Part shown: positions 45,761-57,801 of the stretch, piece by piece
Layout: each line of letters begins with the position of its first letter
Numbering within the stretch: the first letter of the stretch is position 1
Source of the DNA: Catonia carolina
Lineage: Eukaryota > Arthropoda > Insecta > Hemiptera > Achilidae
Assembly (NCBI GenBank): GCA_035578175.1
Contig: JAQMRL010000012.1
Coordinates: 19,251,048 to 19,315,047 of the forward strand
Length of the DNA: 64,000 nt
Reading direction: 5' to 3'
Position numbers and translations under genes: made by a program
The notes under the pieces: generated by a model
What the model was told of the DNA's origin: nothing
Database searches by the model: none
The model's input: the letters and a program-made list of their open reading frames with translations, nothing else

Positions 45761-46520
45761 AGCTGCAGGATGCATTATAAGGATTTATTTTTATATTTGA
45801 ATTACATTTTTATGAAAACATTGAGAATTTAATTATCATAAGTAATGGTTTTTAAAATACAATAAATGTGTATTTGTATTACTAAATCAGTGATTTTAAA
45901 AGAAAATGATTTTAACATAGCTATACCAAAAAGATCAGTATTATGTAATAGTAGCTACTACTTTTTAAGCTACACCAATATTACTCATAGGCGTAACTGA
46001 AGTAGTAAATTCGTGCTTACATAGTTCATTATCAGTCTTGGTCGGAGTCACAATTACTTGGAGAATTTGAGGTGTTTTCAAACAATATATCATCTTCAGC
46101 TCCATCCAAAGAATTGCTGAAACCGCTTTTCTAGAAAGAATTCACAACAGTTTTGGAATCGACATTGTTCCAGGAAGTTTTGACTCATTCACAGACCTGA
46201 GTTATAGAAGGACATTTAAGTTTTCCCCTTGGTGTCATATCTTGTCCCAGTAACATTATTCATTTATTCCATTTGTGAAGAGGGCAACACAGTTAGTACC
46301 GATCTCAGATACAGGAAGTGAATACAATTTCCAATAAATGGCATTTCAAAAGAAATGACTAACCAAACAGCGATGAGGCAATCAGTAATTTTGTATACCG
46401 TACTTGATTGTTAACTCATTGTCAATAGATAACACCATTTTTGTGATACTGGATTATGATATTCTAGGAATTTTTATAACTGAAACATGTTTTTTGAATG
46501 AGATTATTCAGTTGATTCTA

Positions 46521-46816
46521 TTTCATATAATAAATTTCTCTAATCTTTTATAAGCTGCCTTGATTTTTTTTTAAAATTTATTACTTAACATGTATTTCGG
46601 TGGATCCACCATCATCAGAGTTTATAATATAGTTTGAAACTAAATTTTTTTTAAATCTACAAAAGATGTTACATCTTCTTCTTAGATTTAAAAAAAAGTT
46701 TCAAACAATATAATATATTATACTCTGAAGGTGAATCCACCGAAACTCATGTAAGTAATAAATAAAAAAAAATCAAGGCAGCTTAAAAAAGCTTAGTGAA
46801 ATTTATTTTATAAATT
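46521..46816. repeat. Fold-back segment, long arms and short loop
   Basis: Arms 46521-46659 and 46683-46816 are inverted copies (AAGCTGCCTTGATTTTTTTT against its complement, plus a GGTGGATCCACC palindrome in the left arm), leaving a loop of about 23 bases. It would form a long hairpin if transcribed. Confidence 0.75.
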
Positions 46817-47344
46817 TATTAATATTTTGTTTTTTTATGTAAATATAAAAAAACTTTACCTGAAGAAGCGGTGCACATTGCGAAAGTACTTGTAAGAAGG
46901 ATGTTTGAAAAGCAGTATGAGGTAAATACAAAGTTATTTTATTTTTACGTAAAAAATAAAATATTAATATGAATTCTACTGCTATGATGCTAACTTATAA
47001 CTTAAATAATTATATAAAAATTTATTACGTGAAATAGAATTAATTTTCAGCTACAGGATGCATTATAAGGATTTATTATTCAGTTGATTAGCATTATAAT
47101 GGTAACAATCTACAGTACAGTATTTTGAATTTTGGAATGCTGTTTAATAAACCAGTTAAAGAAAATTTCCATTCGTTATGTAAGATGCATCATGTTTTTT
47201 GATGAGTTACTGAAGGAACAAAGTGCGACTTACACACTGGAAAATACGGTATATATAGATACAAGTTTGTCTGAAAAAGTGTTTCAAGAAATCTAGTGGT
47301 GGTTTACAAGTCTTACCAACATTCATTTCAAAATGACATATATT

Positions 47345-47880
47345 CATATCCTGTATAAGTATATAGAGAAGAAAAGTATTTTTTTCATGTCAATTTTTCA
47401 AAATCAAATTTTCTGACCCCCTGAACCCAGAAAAACATTTTGCTAGTTATTGGTCTGTGTGTGAACAAAATATCTCAAGAATAGACTATCGTATGATGTT
47501 GAAACATGGAACTTTCTTTAGGTACCATCAGAGAACTCGAAACGAACATTTTCATCAAAATCGGTCATTTGAAAACGGTGATTAATTTGTGTAATTTTTA
47601 CTTCTTGCATTTATTTGGAAAATTGCTATATTTATTACGTTTTTTGTGCTCTATAAGATAGAGTAAGCGCCATGTCTATCTGCTGAAATTCTTGGGGAGG
47701 CTGTGCTCTCACGGAAAAAAATTGTTTGTTTAGATTGCGGCCGTAATATGCATTTTAGGGCAGAAATGTATATAATTAAAGTTGTTTAAAATTAAAAAAC
47801 CTACAACTTTTATTTGAAGCATTTTTCTGCAGAGCTTAGTTTAGATGTCAATTAGCTATTTGAAAATATTAGTAAACTGC
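47345..47880 (+). mobile_element. Family H element, both tips worn
   Basis: Recognisable from TATAAGTATATAGAGAAGAA through a minimal GTGTGTGAAC site to CAGAGCTTAGTTTAGATGTC. The terminal hairpin is lost. Confidence 0.7.
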
Positions 47881-48037
47881 TTTTAGAAAAAAACTTCAGA
47901 TATAAAGTAAAAAAATGAAAAAAATTTTTTTCACTGTTTCAAGGTAAGATCGCTACCCATTAACCCTCAGCCTTTCTTGAGATAAAACCAGTTATTAAGA
48001 AAGTAAAATCATGAGTAGCCAATAAATTTTAGACATA

Positions 48038-49177
48038 CGAGGAGTGATAAAAAAAATATAGTGAATAATTTTATTATGAACAAACTTGATCCATATGAAG
48101 TAATAAGTCCAATAGCTTGATTCTTTGAGACAGTCGGTGTTAAGTTTAAACAAGTTGTATTTTGTCAATCGGGTTCCAGAGCCGGAAGAATGAGGTCATG
48201 TTTACCAGTCTTTTTGTGCATCATGGATTTTGAACAATGTGTTAACATAAGTTTTGTTTTAAGTTACACAAAAGTGCCAAAGAAGCTCATGAAATGTTAA
48301 TTAGTGTGGCGATAATAAGGTACCTCTGAGGACTGTTTACAAGTGGTATGACCAATTTAAAAGTGGAAATGAGTTAATTGAAGACGAGTAACGGTCAAGA
48401 CATATTTTGACCTCCAGAACTGATGAAAACATGCAAAACTGGTTCGTTCAAATGGGTGATTGACTATTCAAGAGCCTACCAAAGAACTGAACATCCTGTA
48501 CAGATCCATGCAAAGAATTTTATTCGATAATTTGCAAATGATTCGCCTGAGTATGGAATTTTTTCTGATACTCTTGACTGGCCAACAGAAGGAAAATAGT
48601 ATGGCAATTTACATGGAATTAATGAATGAGTCTTGATGAGGATCTGGAATTCATGGTCAATATATTATAACTGGAGATGAAATTGGGGTCTGTGTACATG
48701 ACCCTGAGAAGAAAATGCAGAGTTCCCAATGGAAGGCATAATGTGATCAGGGTTCGTTACAAGGCAAACAACTGTAAACTCCAAACATTACAAGGGTGTA
48801 CTGGAACATTTGCAAAACTATGTACCGGGAAAAAGGCCAGGAAAATGGGTCAAACGCTTCCTCCATTATCACAATGCCCCTAGCCACATCTTGCTTCTGA
48901 TCCACAAATTTTTGGAGGAAATTAAGATTCCTGTCAATCCACATCTTACTCTCCAGATTTAGCACCATGTAATTTCTGGATTTCGTCCCCCCCAAATCAA
49001 AAATTGCTGAAAGGAAAACATTCTGACATTGAGTGGGCCCTTCTGAAAGAAGCTTTTCAGAAATGCTTCCTATCATGGAATTAACATTGGGATAAGATAA
49101 TGAAGGTGAGTTTTTTGAAGGAGATTAATTCAAATTTGATGTTAGCTTATTCATCGTATTTTTTTGATCACACCTCA
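48038..49177 (+). pseudogene. Full-length but decayed mariner
   Basis: Inverted ends CGAGGAGTGATAAAAAAAAT and TGAGGTGTGATCAAAAAAAT (read inward) delimit about 1.14 kb; TA precedes the left end. The + strand shows N-terminal KVPKKLM, TVYKWYDQF-like and ITGDEIGVCVHDPEKKMQSS fragments, YRVGTFAKL-type middle pieces and LHRKHSDIEWALLKEAFQKC near the end. Stops and frameshifts are spread throughout. Confidence 0.82.
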
Positions 49178-50339
49178 TGGTTTTCTTTCTCTTAATATAA
49201 TCATCAATTAACAGAATTCTTGAAACACTTTATCGACCACCCATATAATGTGTGCATGTGTGTGTGTGATGAGTTTAGAATATGCTGTATGAATTTTTGA
49301 CTCAATTATTTAATAAAAGTTATATAATCATACAATATTATGTAATATAAATATATAATAAAATAAAATACATGAAATAGTTTATATGAAAAGATTAAGA
49401 ACAATGTTCAATAAATGTGCCTGTTTTAATTTTTTTTATATGTACTATTAAAAGAAATATTGTAATAGGCTGAATTCGTGTTCTTTATTTTGTCTCAGTT
49501 ATTAAAGGAGCTGTTGTACAACACTCTTTATCCCTTAGACCCCTCATGTTCGTCGTGTACCGTTGTAAAGTACAATTGTACAAACAATGGAAGGTATGGT
49601 AATTCCTAATTACTTTAACTTCCATTATTAAGGCAAAAACCCATTAAATAGTGTATGGGAAAAAAACGCCATTGTTGGAATTAGTTACATTAGAATAGTA
49701 GATAGAAAATTAGTTGTAAATATAGCCAGCTGTCAATCATCTGATATGGGGTTTATTAGGCGGGTGTATTTCGCCCTCTGTGTTTGTGGGCTTTCTTTCA
49801 CCTGCCAACTTATGACCAATCATTGGGTGGTTCTCCTTCCTTTTGGCCCTCCAGGTTGGTTGAATGGGGTTGGTAGCTGAAGGAGGCTTGTCGACCAGAG
49901 GTTTCCTGATTTCGGATATAGGAGACCGAAATCAGTTCCATTGGGACTTCAGATTGGAATAGTGGTTTAAGAAGAAGGAGGTATTTGAAGAAGTGACCAG
50001 GAGAATGAGGAGGTGACCAGGAAAATGAGAAGAAGAAGAAGAAAGAGGAAAGATATTTAGTTGGAGGTAAATTCATTTGCATATATATGGGGTTTCTAAG
50101 ATTTGTTTTTTATTAAAGTCACGGCAGAAAAAGGTTGGCTATATTTTAAATTGGTTAAGGATAATTTTATTTTAGTAGTTTTCATTAAATATTTAGTTTA
50201 ATGCAAAGAAATGTAGCTTTATTTTTATTTAATTTTCTCATGCTCTACTGTTAGAGCTGGTGCCCAATATTTTTTTATTCATTGTTTTTAAATCTGCATT
50301 TAAGTATTTGCCCACCTGCAAGATTTTAAGGTGGTGTAG
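49178..50339. other. Unique sequence, no gene recognised
   Basis: Contains a purine-rich GAAGAAGAAGAAAGAGG tract near 50030 and no convincing coding or repeat signature. Confidence 0.4.
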
Positions 50340-50960
50340 CTTTCACAACACAATCCATCCATGTATTTCTGTGACATCCTCTTTTTCTCTATCTTACTGA
50401 AACCAGGTGTGGTCTATTTCCTGGCGATAAAAGTAGTGGAAGGTGTGATGACGTCTCCAACTGGCTTCTAAAATGCCTCCCATCAATTCTTTATGTTTTT
50501 CTACACATGAAAGTCACTAGGGGCATTGTCTGGTGAATAAGGTTTGTGTATAAGACATACAAATTTGATATCATGAATAGTTTGAACTGTTATGCGGGCG
50601 GTCATTGTCATGCTGTAACAATACACGCAAAGTCAAAAGTCTTGTCATTCAATTTACTCCTGATAGCAAGGAGAAGTAGATTTTTAATCAAATCTAAATA
50701 AAAATTACTTAATGTTGTCACTCCCCTTTCCATGTAATGTTCCAAAATTACTTACATTTCACTCTAGAATGATAAGCATGAGTATTCCTGCTGAAGGTTG
50801 AGTGCAGAATTTTTTTGGTTTTGTCGATGAGCTATGACACCATTTCTTACTTAACCATTGCCAACCTACCATGAATTTCAGTTGGTTTGACGTTTTGCTA
50901 TTCAGAAAGCAAATCATAGATCAGTAATGCAGTTCATGTTGATAGTGGGGTAGTCATGTT
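50340..50960 (-). pseudogene. Mariner transposase remnant
   Basis: Minus strand: TLRVLLQHDNDRPHNS (catalytic HDNxxPH motif, near 50600-50640), about 34 codons later SPDNAPSDFHV, then pieces of the C-terminus, in different frames. The spacing fits a D34D mariner. Confidence 0.68.
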
Positions 50961-51215
50961 GATACTGATGCTGCTCCCTTCTTTTTCGTTTAGGGATGAC
51001 TCTGCCATATGTAAGTAACATTTTGCAGCTCAAGGAACACTACTGCCACATAACAAATCAATGAGACACCTGTTCAGAATTTTATTGCACTTTTTAAAGT
51101 TTTCATTTGATGCACCCTAGTAGAATTCTTTTAGTGCACCTTGTTGCTCTGGAACCAGTGATGAACGGGAGGGGGAATTTATCCTCTAATGGAAAATTTC
51201 CCCCCCGAAAATGTT
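50961..51215. other. Sequence without recognised feature
   Basis: Short stretch between the mariner remnant and family H; nothing supportable. Confidence 0.4.
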
Positions 51216-51385
51216 GAAACCATATATCTTAAAAAATGTTATTCTCACAAACCAATCACTAAAATATTTTTTTGAATTTAGAGAACCTGAAAACGTGCAT
51301 AGCCGGTGAAAACTGAATATCGAAAATTTGACAAGAAAACATTATTTACCTTCCCTGTATAATTACTTGCCAAGAGAATGTAAAA
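51216..51385 (-). mobile_element. Family H 5'-end fragment
   Basis: Keeps CAAACCAATCACTAAA to TTGCCAAGAGAATGTAAAAA. It abuts the next copy directly, so two copies lie head to tail. Confidence 0.65.
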
Positions 51386-52368
51386 ATGTGGTGTAAAACA
51401 CTCTCACGACTTTCTCTTGCCAATAAAAATAATGAACAATAATACAACCTGAAGTTGGTAATAAAACATTAAAAATAAACTAAAAAAACTAACCTCAAAA
51501 AAGATAACATTATTTTTAATCAAAAAAAACTAAACTCAAAAAGCATAACCTTATTTTAACCATGAGTGAAAGATACAAAATGAAAACCAACCTTAGTTTG
51601 GCTTAATATTATGGAAAATCACTCTTTCATGCTTAACTAGACCCTGTAGAGAAAAATGCTTGAAATAAAAGTTGTCGATTTTTTAATTTCCTATACGTTT
51701 GATTGTAGACACTTTTGTCGCAAAATGCATACTAAGGCCGAAATCTTAAAAAATTCATTTTTACAGATTTTTATGAAAAAAAAACAGAAAGTCACTAACT
51801 TAATTACCGCTAAACTAAGCGTTGTAAAGAAAATGTTTGAAATTTTTATTTCAAGTTCGTAGTAAATTTTTAAATTGTCACAACTTTTTGTATACACTTT
51901 TGGTCAAAATGCATTTTTAAGGCCGCAATCTTAAAAAATCATTTTTTCCTACAAAATCACAGCCTCCCCAAGAATTTTAGCAGACATGGCGCCTATCCTA
52001 TTTTGTAGAGTAAATGAGGCGATTTTTAAAAAAAATTGTAGGAGCCGTTTTTGATAAAATCGCAAAAAAGTGAAAAAATGACACGGATAAACTACTACTT
52101 CCGATTGACCAAATTTGATGAAAATGTTCGTGTACGGTCCTCTAGTAGGTCCTAACGTAAGTTTCAAGTTTCAACTTCGAACGATGTTCCGTTCTTAAGA
52201 TATTTTGTTCACTTACACACACACGCACATAGACCAATCGCTAAAAACCATGTTTTTAATTCATGGGGTCGAAAACGTGTATATCTGATAAAAAGTCGAT
52301 CCGAAAAATCGACACGAAAACAATACTTTTCTTCCTATATATTCATATAGGCAAGAGAAAGTAAAAAA
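51386..52368 (-). mobile_element. Family H element
   Basis: From TGTGGTGTAAAACACTCTCA to ATAGGCAAGAGAAAGTAAAA, with a short CA tract (CACACACGCACA) and a local duplication of the CTAAACTCAAAAAGCATAAC block near 51490-51560. Confidence 0.82.
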
Positions 52369-52670
52369 ATATCATGTTAAACGAATTTTTAGTAAATATA
52401 TTTTATGAAGTTTTTTATTTTATAAGAAGTAATAGGCAAGCAAATACCACTCTTTTCAAATAATAGGTTTAAATTGACATATTTTTCCATTTTGAACATT
52501 CTCAAAAAACTTTACTACAAAGACTACCTATCGCGTTTCTTGATCAAAATAAATAAATATTTATGTATTATCATAAATCATAGTCCACACGTAATTAGTC
52601 ATCCTACATTCTGTATTTTCAGCGGTATTAAATTCATTTTGTTAACTATTTTGAATGTTTAAAATAAAAA
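52369..52670. other. AT-rich sequence, nothing recognised
   Basis: No supportable feature. Confidence 0.4.
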
Positions 52671-53578
52671 CTAACTTAAATAAAAATAAATAAATTCGAG
52701 GCCCCCGTCAGAATTATTATAAATAGTTACAATGGTACCTGTTAGCTTAAGTCTTAACTTAAAATTACACAATTTAAGTTACAAGAAATATAAATTTGAA
52801 ATTGGAAATTTTGGACTTTCATTCTCAACATTTAAATTCAACATGTAAAATTAAATTTTGTAAAATTGTAACACTGTCAAAATGCTCACAAATTATCAAA
52901 ATAAATAAAAACTTAAACAACTTGACCCCTACCCCACGATGTTTGATCCCCCCCACACCGAACCAAAGTGTCTAAATTCATCAATGTCAGGAACATCTGC
53001 CTGGTTTGAGCTTTGGCGGGATGGCCCTGTTTTTCATCATCTGGAAAAATTTTGGGGAAAGAACCCATCAGCCTAGTAACATGGACAGCATTCATGGAAA
53101 TATAAAAAATAATAATAAAAGTGAATATTAGGTGTTGAAATATTGAAGCCAAACGCAAAATGTAATGAGGTTTTTAAAGAAATGATAGAGCTGTAGTTGA
53201 ATGTAATTGTAATGTTTTTCTTTTTCTTATAAAAATCTGGTGTGAAACGCTCATACAACTTTTCTCTTGTCAATTTAAATAATGAAAAATATAACCATGT
53301 TTAATCATGAGTGTATGATGCTAAATGAAAATCAACCTCTGTTTCACTTAAAAATATGAAAAATCATTAATTGACACGAAACTAAGCTATTAGCTGGCAT
53401 TTTTCCGACCACCTCCCCACTGATTGGTCGCAAGAAGGCATAGACCCGGAGGCCGTTCCTAGCAACTCTTAATTTGTTATTTTGTGACGGCGATTACCAC
53501 CTTATACTAACTTAAATAAAAATAAAAATAAATAAATTCGAGGCCCCCGTCAGAATTATTATAAATAGTTAAAATGGT
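52671..53578. repeat. Pair of about 65-bp direct repeats
   Basis: 52671-52736 and 53517-53578 share AATTCGAGGCCCCCGTCAGA and ATTATTATAAATAGTT with an A-rich lead-in. The 780 bases between hold no recognised internal element apart from the family H fragment at 53230. They may be 3' ends of one retroelement family. Confidence 0.7.
53230..53391 (-). mobile_element. Family H hairpin-end fragment
   Basis: AAAAATCTGGTGTGAAACGC start, broken at ACTAAGCTATTAGC. Related interior sequence resumes at 54858 beyond nested insertions. Confidence 0.7.
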
Positions 53579-53639
53579 CCTAACAGTCAAAAATAGATCA
53601 GAATAAAGTGAGATAAAATTAATTTAGGACCTATAGTCA

Positions 53640-54045
53640 CCTTTTCTGCCCATAACAGACAGGTGGAGTGTCAAATTATTTACACTCAATCTGTTAGTTG
53701 CAGGGCTAAAATAAATAGTTCTGTTTCTTATCACATGGTCAGCCAAATTAATGACTGAATCATTTAAGAACAGAAGAGGTAGAGGTGTAAAAGACACTAA
53801 TCAGAGTTATCTCCTCTGAAAGTAATTAATTTTATTATACAGCCAGATCCTGGGTGAATGAAGTGAAGGTGTCATTTGCAGAGTGGAAAATATGTGCTTT
53901 TCAGAGGGCCCGGCATGCTGATAAGCATACTTTTCCACTCGGTGAGAAAGGCATAGGTAAACCACCTCACTTCTCGTTTTACTTAGTAAAACCTCTAGAG
54001 GTTCAAACCAGCTTTTCGGCTAATGACCTAAACAACAACAATTGT
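53640..54045 (+). repeat. SINE-like family B
   Basis: Full copy, from GCCCATAACAGACAGGTGGA to ATGACCTAAACAACAACAAT, similar to 9575-9981 (inverted) and 40889-41287. Confidence 0.75.
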
Positions 54046-54089
54046 CTTTTATGCCTAGCAAATGCTTGTACACCATTAAACATTTCCAC

Positions 54090-54850
54090 AGTGTCAGCAA
54101 GTCAAGCTAAGACAGCTGCCCTTACTAAAGTACCTGACGACGTTAGAACGTAGGTACCTTCTTCCAGGAACCCCCAAACTGACCGAGCATGTACCTCGCG
54201 GCACAAGCTCGAGCGTTCCGTAAGAGGCCAATTTTCCCCTTGGCCTTGAAGCTCCAGCGTCAGCCTGCGTCTTGACCCCCCGAGAGCGGGGTAATCGTAC
54301 AAAAAATGGTTGCGCGATTGGATCTCCCCATAGACGCAAGAATCATCACAAAGTTAGCGGAACCGCTTTAAATATGCCACACACTCACCATGACCAGTGA
54401 GGAATCGGACCGCCGACGTCCTTAATGAAACACTAGAGGCGTACCATTCCCTAAGTCCTGCATGAACTCATACAGAGACCTTCCCTTATATAAGGTGTCC
54501 CACTCGCGCTGCCACGTTTCAAGAGCGAGAGTTTCTACTCTTTTCTTAAGGGCAGGGTAGGGCAACAATGTGACGGTGTTAACGTTACCCGGTCCTCGTC
54601 AAGTCCTGATCCCGACCCGCCGGAGCGACTCGGACCTCTCACCGAAAATCACGGCTTCCTGCCCCCTTCACCATCTCCACATAGCAGCACGCACTCTCAC
54701 TTTAAAATCCTCCGGGAGAGACTTTCCCGCAACGGTGGTAGCCTGAAAGGAGCATGTACTAAAAGGACCAGTGCAAACCAAAAAGGCTCCGCGCTGGCCA
54801 TTCCGTAAATTTTGACAGGATCCTCTATTTAGGTACAAACGGTGTAAACA
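54090..54850 (-). pseudogene. GC-rich R1-type LINE C-terminal remnant
   Basis: Minus strand: KSLPEDFKVRVRAAMWRW, PALKKRVETLALETWQREWD, TLYKGRSLYEFMQDLG, and a knuckle region CDDSCVYGEIQSRNHFLYDY. The order and the W-W-GR-Y pattern fit the 3' domain of R1/I-type LINEs. Frameshifted. Distinctly richer in G+C than its surroundings. Confidence 0.6.
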
Positions 54851-54857
54851 CGACAAA

Positions 54858-56250
54858 CCTCTGTTCCACTTAAAAATATGATAAGTCATTAATTGACACT
54901 AAACTAATCTACGTAAAAAAATTGCTAGAAGTAAAAGTTGTAAATTTTTTAAATTTCCTACAACTTTGACTGTTATATGCTTTTTCCCTAAAAGGCCGCA
55001 AACTTAAAAAAAACACTTTTTACCAGGAAAGCACAGTTCCAAGAATTTCAGGATACATGTGCCTTACCGTATACTGTAGAACGTACAAAATGTCGTGAAT
55101 AAGGCGCTTCTTTGATGCGATTTTAAATAAATAAATAGATAACTTAATGTATCGCTTACCTTTCATATAATATCTGCATGAAGTGTTTTTCAGTCCAGTA
55201 AATGAATGTCCAGTAAACTGTAAGAAAATGAGAATAACAAAATTAAAAAAAAAAGTTTTGAAACACACCCTGACTTTTTCTTGGCAATGTAAATAATTAA
55301 CGACATTACCTATGTTTAATCATGATTGAATGACGCTAAATAAAAATTAACCTCTTTTCAACATCTGTGGGAGCATTAAAGAACTCGAACACAAACTTTT
55401 TCATTAAAATTTGCTCCTACGATTTGCTTTAAAATCACCTTTTGAAACTCAGTCGGGGGACTAAACAATTCCGGTAAAAATTCGATATGAAAACAATACT
55501 CTCCTTCCCTAAATTTCATATAGGGCAAGGGAAAGAGAAAGTCATAAATAAAAATGTTCATTATGAATGTAGGTCGGGAAACGCTTTGTAAGGTAGTTAC
55601 AACTGGCGAACAATTCACCCGTAATTCATTGCCTCGGTGAAACGCGGAGGCCATACTGAAATTTCTAAGACTTCAATTTAGAGGCAAACTTAGTTGCATT
55701 TTATGGTTTTTAACCTAAAAAATTGATGTGAAACCATCACACGACTTTCTCTTGCCGAGTTAAATAATTAACTATGTAACCTATGTCTAATCATGAGTAA
55801 ACAATGTAAAATGTAAAAAACAACCTAATTTTAATCATGATTGAATGACCATAAATAAAAAACCTTAGAATTAAAAAAATATGGAAAATTACTGATTGAC
55901 GTTAAACTAAGGTCAAGAGAAAAATATGCTTAATGTAAAAGTTGTACCTTTTTTTAATTTTCTATAATTTTAATTTTATTACACTTCTGTTGTGAATGTG
56001 TACTAAGACCGCAATCATAAAAATCCTTTTTTACCGATTTTAATAAGCAAAATACAAAAAATCCCTAATTGACGCTGAATCAATGAGAATAACAAAATTA
56101 AAAAAATCTGGTGTAAACACTCACGCGACTTTCTCTTGCCAATGACTAACATTAATGCCTTACATTAGTAATAAAATATTATAAATAAACAAAAAAACTA
56201 ACCTCAAGAAACATAACCTAATTTAATCATGATTAACCTAATTTAATCAC
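54858..56250 (-). mobile_element. Cluster of family H fragments
   Basis: Four pieces: 54858-55130 (interior), 55253-55542 (internally deleted copy ending GGGCAAGGGAAAGAGAAAG), 55718-56087 (starts TTGATGTGAAACCATCACAC) and 56104-56250 (starts AAAATCTGGTGTAAACACTC, with GATTAACCTAATTTAATCA doubled at its broken end). Confidence 0.65.
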
Positions 56251-56670
56251 GTGGGGCAACAGTCGTGGGGCAAGTTGGCGCATGCGCCAACTTGCCCACG
56301 ACTGTTGCACCAACTAGCCCCGACTCATCGTTTTGGAAAAACTATAGCGTAGTTAAAAAACCAAGCAATCCATTTACTTAAACATGGCACAGTAAAAACC
56401 CCAAAGAACTGGTGAATTTAAGGTTATGTTAACCATATTTTTGTATGAAAAATTAAAAACCGAGAAACCGAAATTTTACTTACCTGTGGTAAAAAACAAA
56501 TAATTAATGTGGAACGTCGTTACGCTTTCATAAGCGGATCAAAACAAAAAGGATACTCACAGTGACTAGAGGAAACAGTGATCCAAGTTTCAGGATTGAC
56601 AACGTCTAAACAACAGATTTATCGCGAGTGCGCCTACTTGCCCCTGCGCCTATTAGCCCCGGTCTCCCCT
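56251..56670. mobile_element. Nonautonomous element with 53-base palindrome
   Basis: Left end holds a near-perfect palindrome (56256-56308, one extra G). GGGGCAAGTTGGCGCA in the left end matches GGGGCAAGTAGGCGCA, inverted, near 56618-56650 at the right. AACTAGCCCC and TATTAGCCCC also recur. It cuts into a family H copy. No coding capacity; superfamily unknown. Confidence 0.6.
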
Positions 56671-57800
56671 ATAGAATATAATAGCAATGAACAAGCCCAA
56701 TCAGAGAAAAATTCCAAAAAATTATTAATTTACAAATGTTATATATTTTGTATCTAATATTACTACTTTATGAGTACTATAGAAATAAAAATAAATAATT
56801 TTCATTTAAGTTTTCAGTTCCGTCGTGTGGTCATAAGCACACACATGATATTGCGACAATATCTAAAAGGAATGTGAGTTCGAGAATATTCGATGGGGAC
56901 TGAGATATTAAAAATGTTAACGTAAATAATAATAGTAATAAATAGGGTTTCCAGGAAATAGTTATAAAAGGTCTTGTATAGTCAGGTAGGCTTGCCTATT
57001 TTCTTAAATAACAATATTGTGAAAGAGTCGGGTGGGTACCTATTTAGATAATTGGCCTTTTTGTAACACCTTTTATTCAATTCTAATTTGTTTACAGTCA
57101 TTAAGATTTATCCAGAAACTATCAGAAGGATTTTTAAGTTTATTTATTGTTATTAGTTATTATAATTAGTTTGTTATTTATTATAGGGAATTTAATTGTA
57201 ATTAACTTGTAGATTTTAGTCACTTTATTAATTGTAATTTTTAGTTTTAATAAATAGGTAGGTAAAATAATAATAATAGGTAAATAGTTCTAAACTTTAG
57301 TGTATTAATTATTTAATTTACCCAGATCCCGAAACGGACCTGTCGCAATATTTATTTTTAAATTGAAGTTAAATTACTTTAAAAGATTCAAACCGATTTA
57401 GAAAATTTAAATTGATTCTTTACATTAATAGTTTTAAATTTGTCTTTTAAATTGGCTGCTTAAATTTATGGTTGTAAATTAATCCGAATGAAGGAAATAG
57501 ATTTATTTGAATTTACCTCATAATGTGTCTTCATTTAAAAATCATTACCGGGAAGGGAAGGTGCGGTTTCAGATTGGTTTAAAAAACGTAAGAAGAATTT
57601 ATTGATCTTTTACTCAAATAAAGACAGCTGTTATTTAAATAAATTGTACGTCGACCGTAATAACTTTCAAAATTTACTCAAGGATTTTTCAAAATTCATC
57701 CTCTAAGGGCAGAAGTGGATTGGGGGAGTTGAACGGGCCCGGTGATTTTAACATACAGGTGACCCACAAATATTCCCCCTTGTCTTTTCAACTCTTCTCA
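56671..57800. other. AT-rich unique sequence, no gene recognised
   Basis: Low-complexity T/A-rich sequence without supportable genes. Confidence 0.4.
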
Positions 57801-57801
57801 G

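Larger units (their letters stand above)
45492..47251 (-). mobile_element. pogo/Tigger-like transposon, about 1.76 kb
   Basis: Ends ACGTATTTGCCAGTGTATAA (left) and ACCGTATTTTCCAGTGTGTA (right, read inward) are about 30-bp inverted repeats continuing into GACGCACT/GTCGCACT. Inside, the minus strand at about 46020-46210 reads WNNVDSKTVVNSF, KSGFSNSLDGAEDDILFENT, SNSPSNCDSDQD, matching the C-terminus of Tigger/pogo transposases. Most of the transposase is lost, and two long inverted-repeat segments occupy much of the rest. Confidence 0.78.

Noticed and set aside
49810..50082. 90-codon minus-strand frame with a Phe/Ser-rich stretch
   Set aside because: It translates a purine-rich GAAGAA tract in reverse and shows no domain or splice context.
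53336..54912. 55-bp duplicated family H sequence flanking the LINE and SINE block (53336-53390 and 54858-54912) as a long target-site duplication
   Set aside because: The second copy is preceded by a remnant resembling a family H head (CGGTGTAAACACGACAAACC), so two independent diverged family H copies explain it as well; the copies also differ at several bases.
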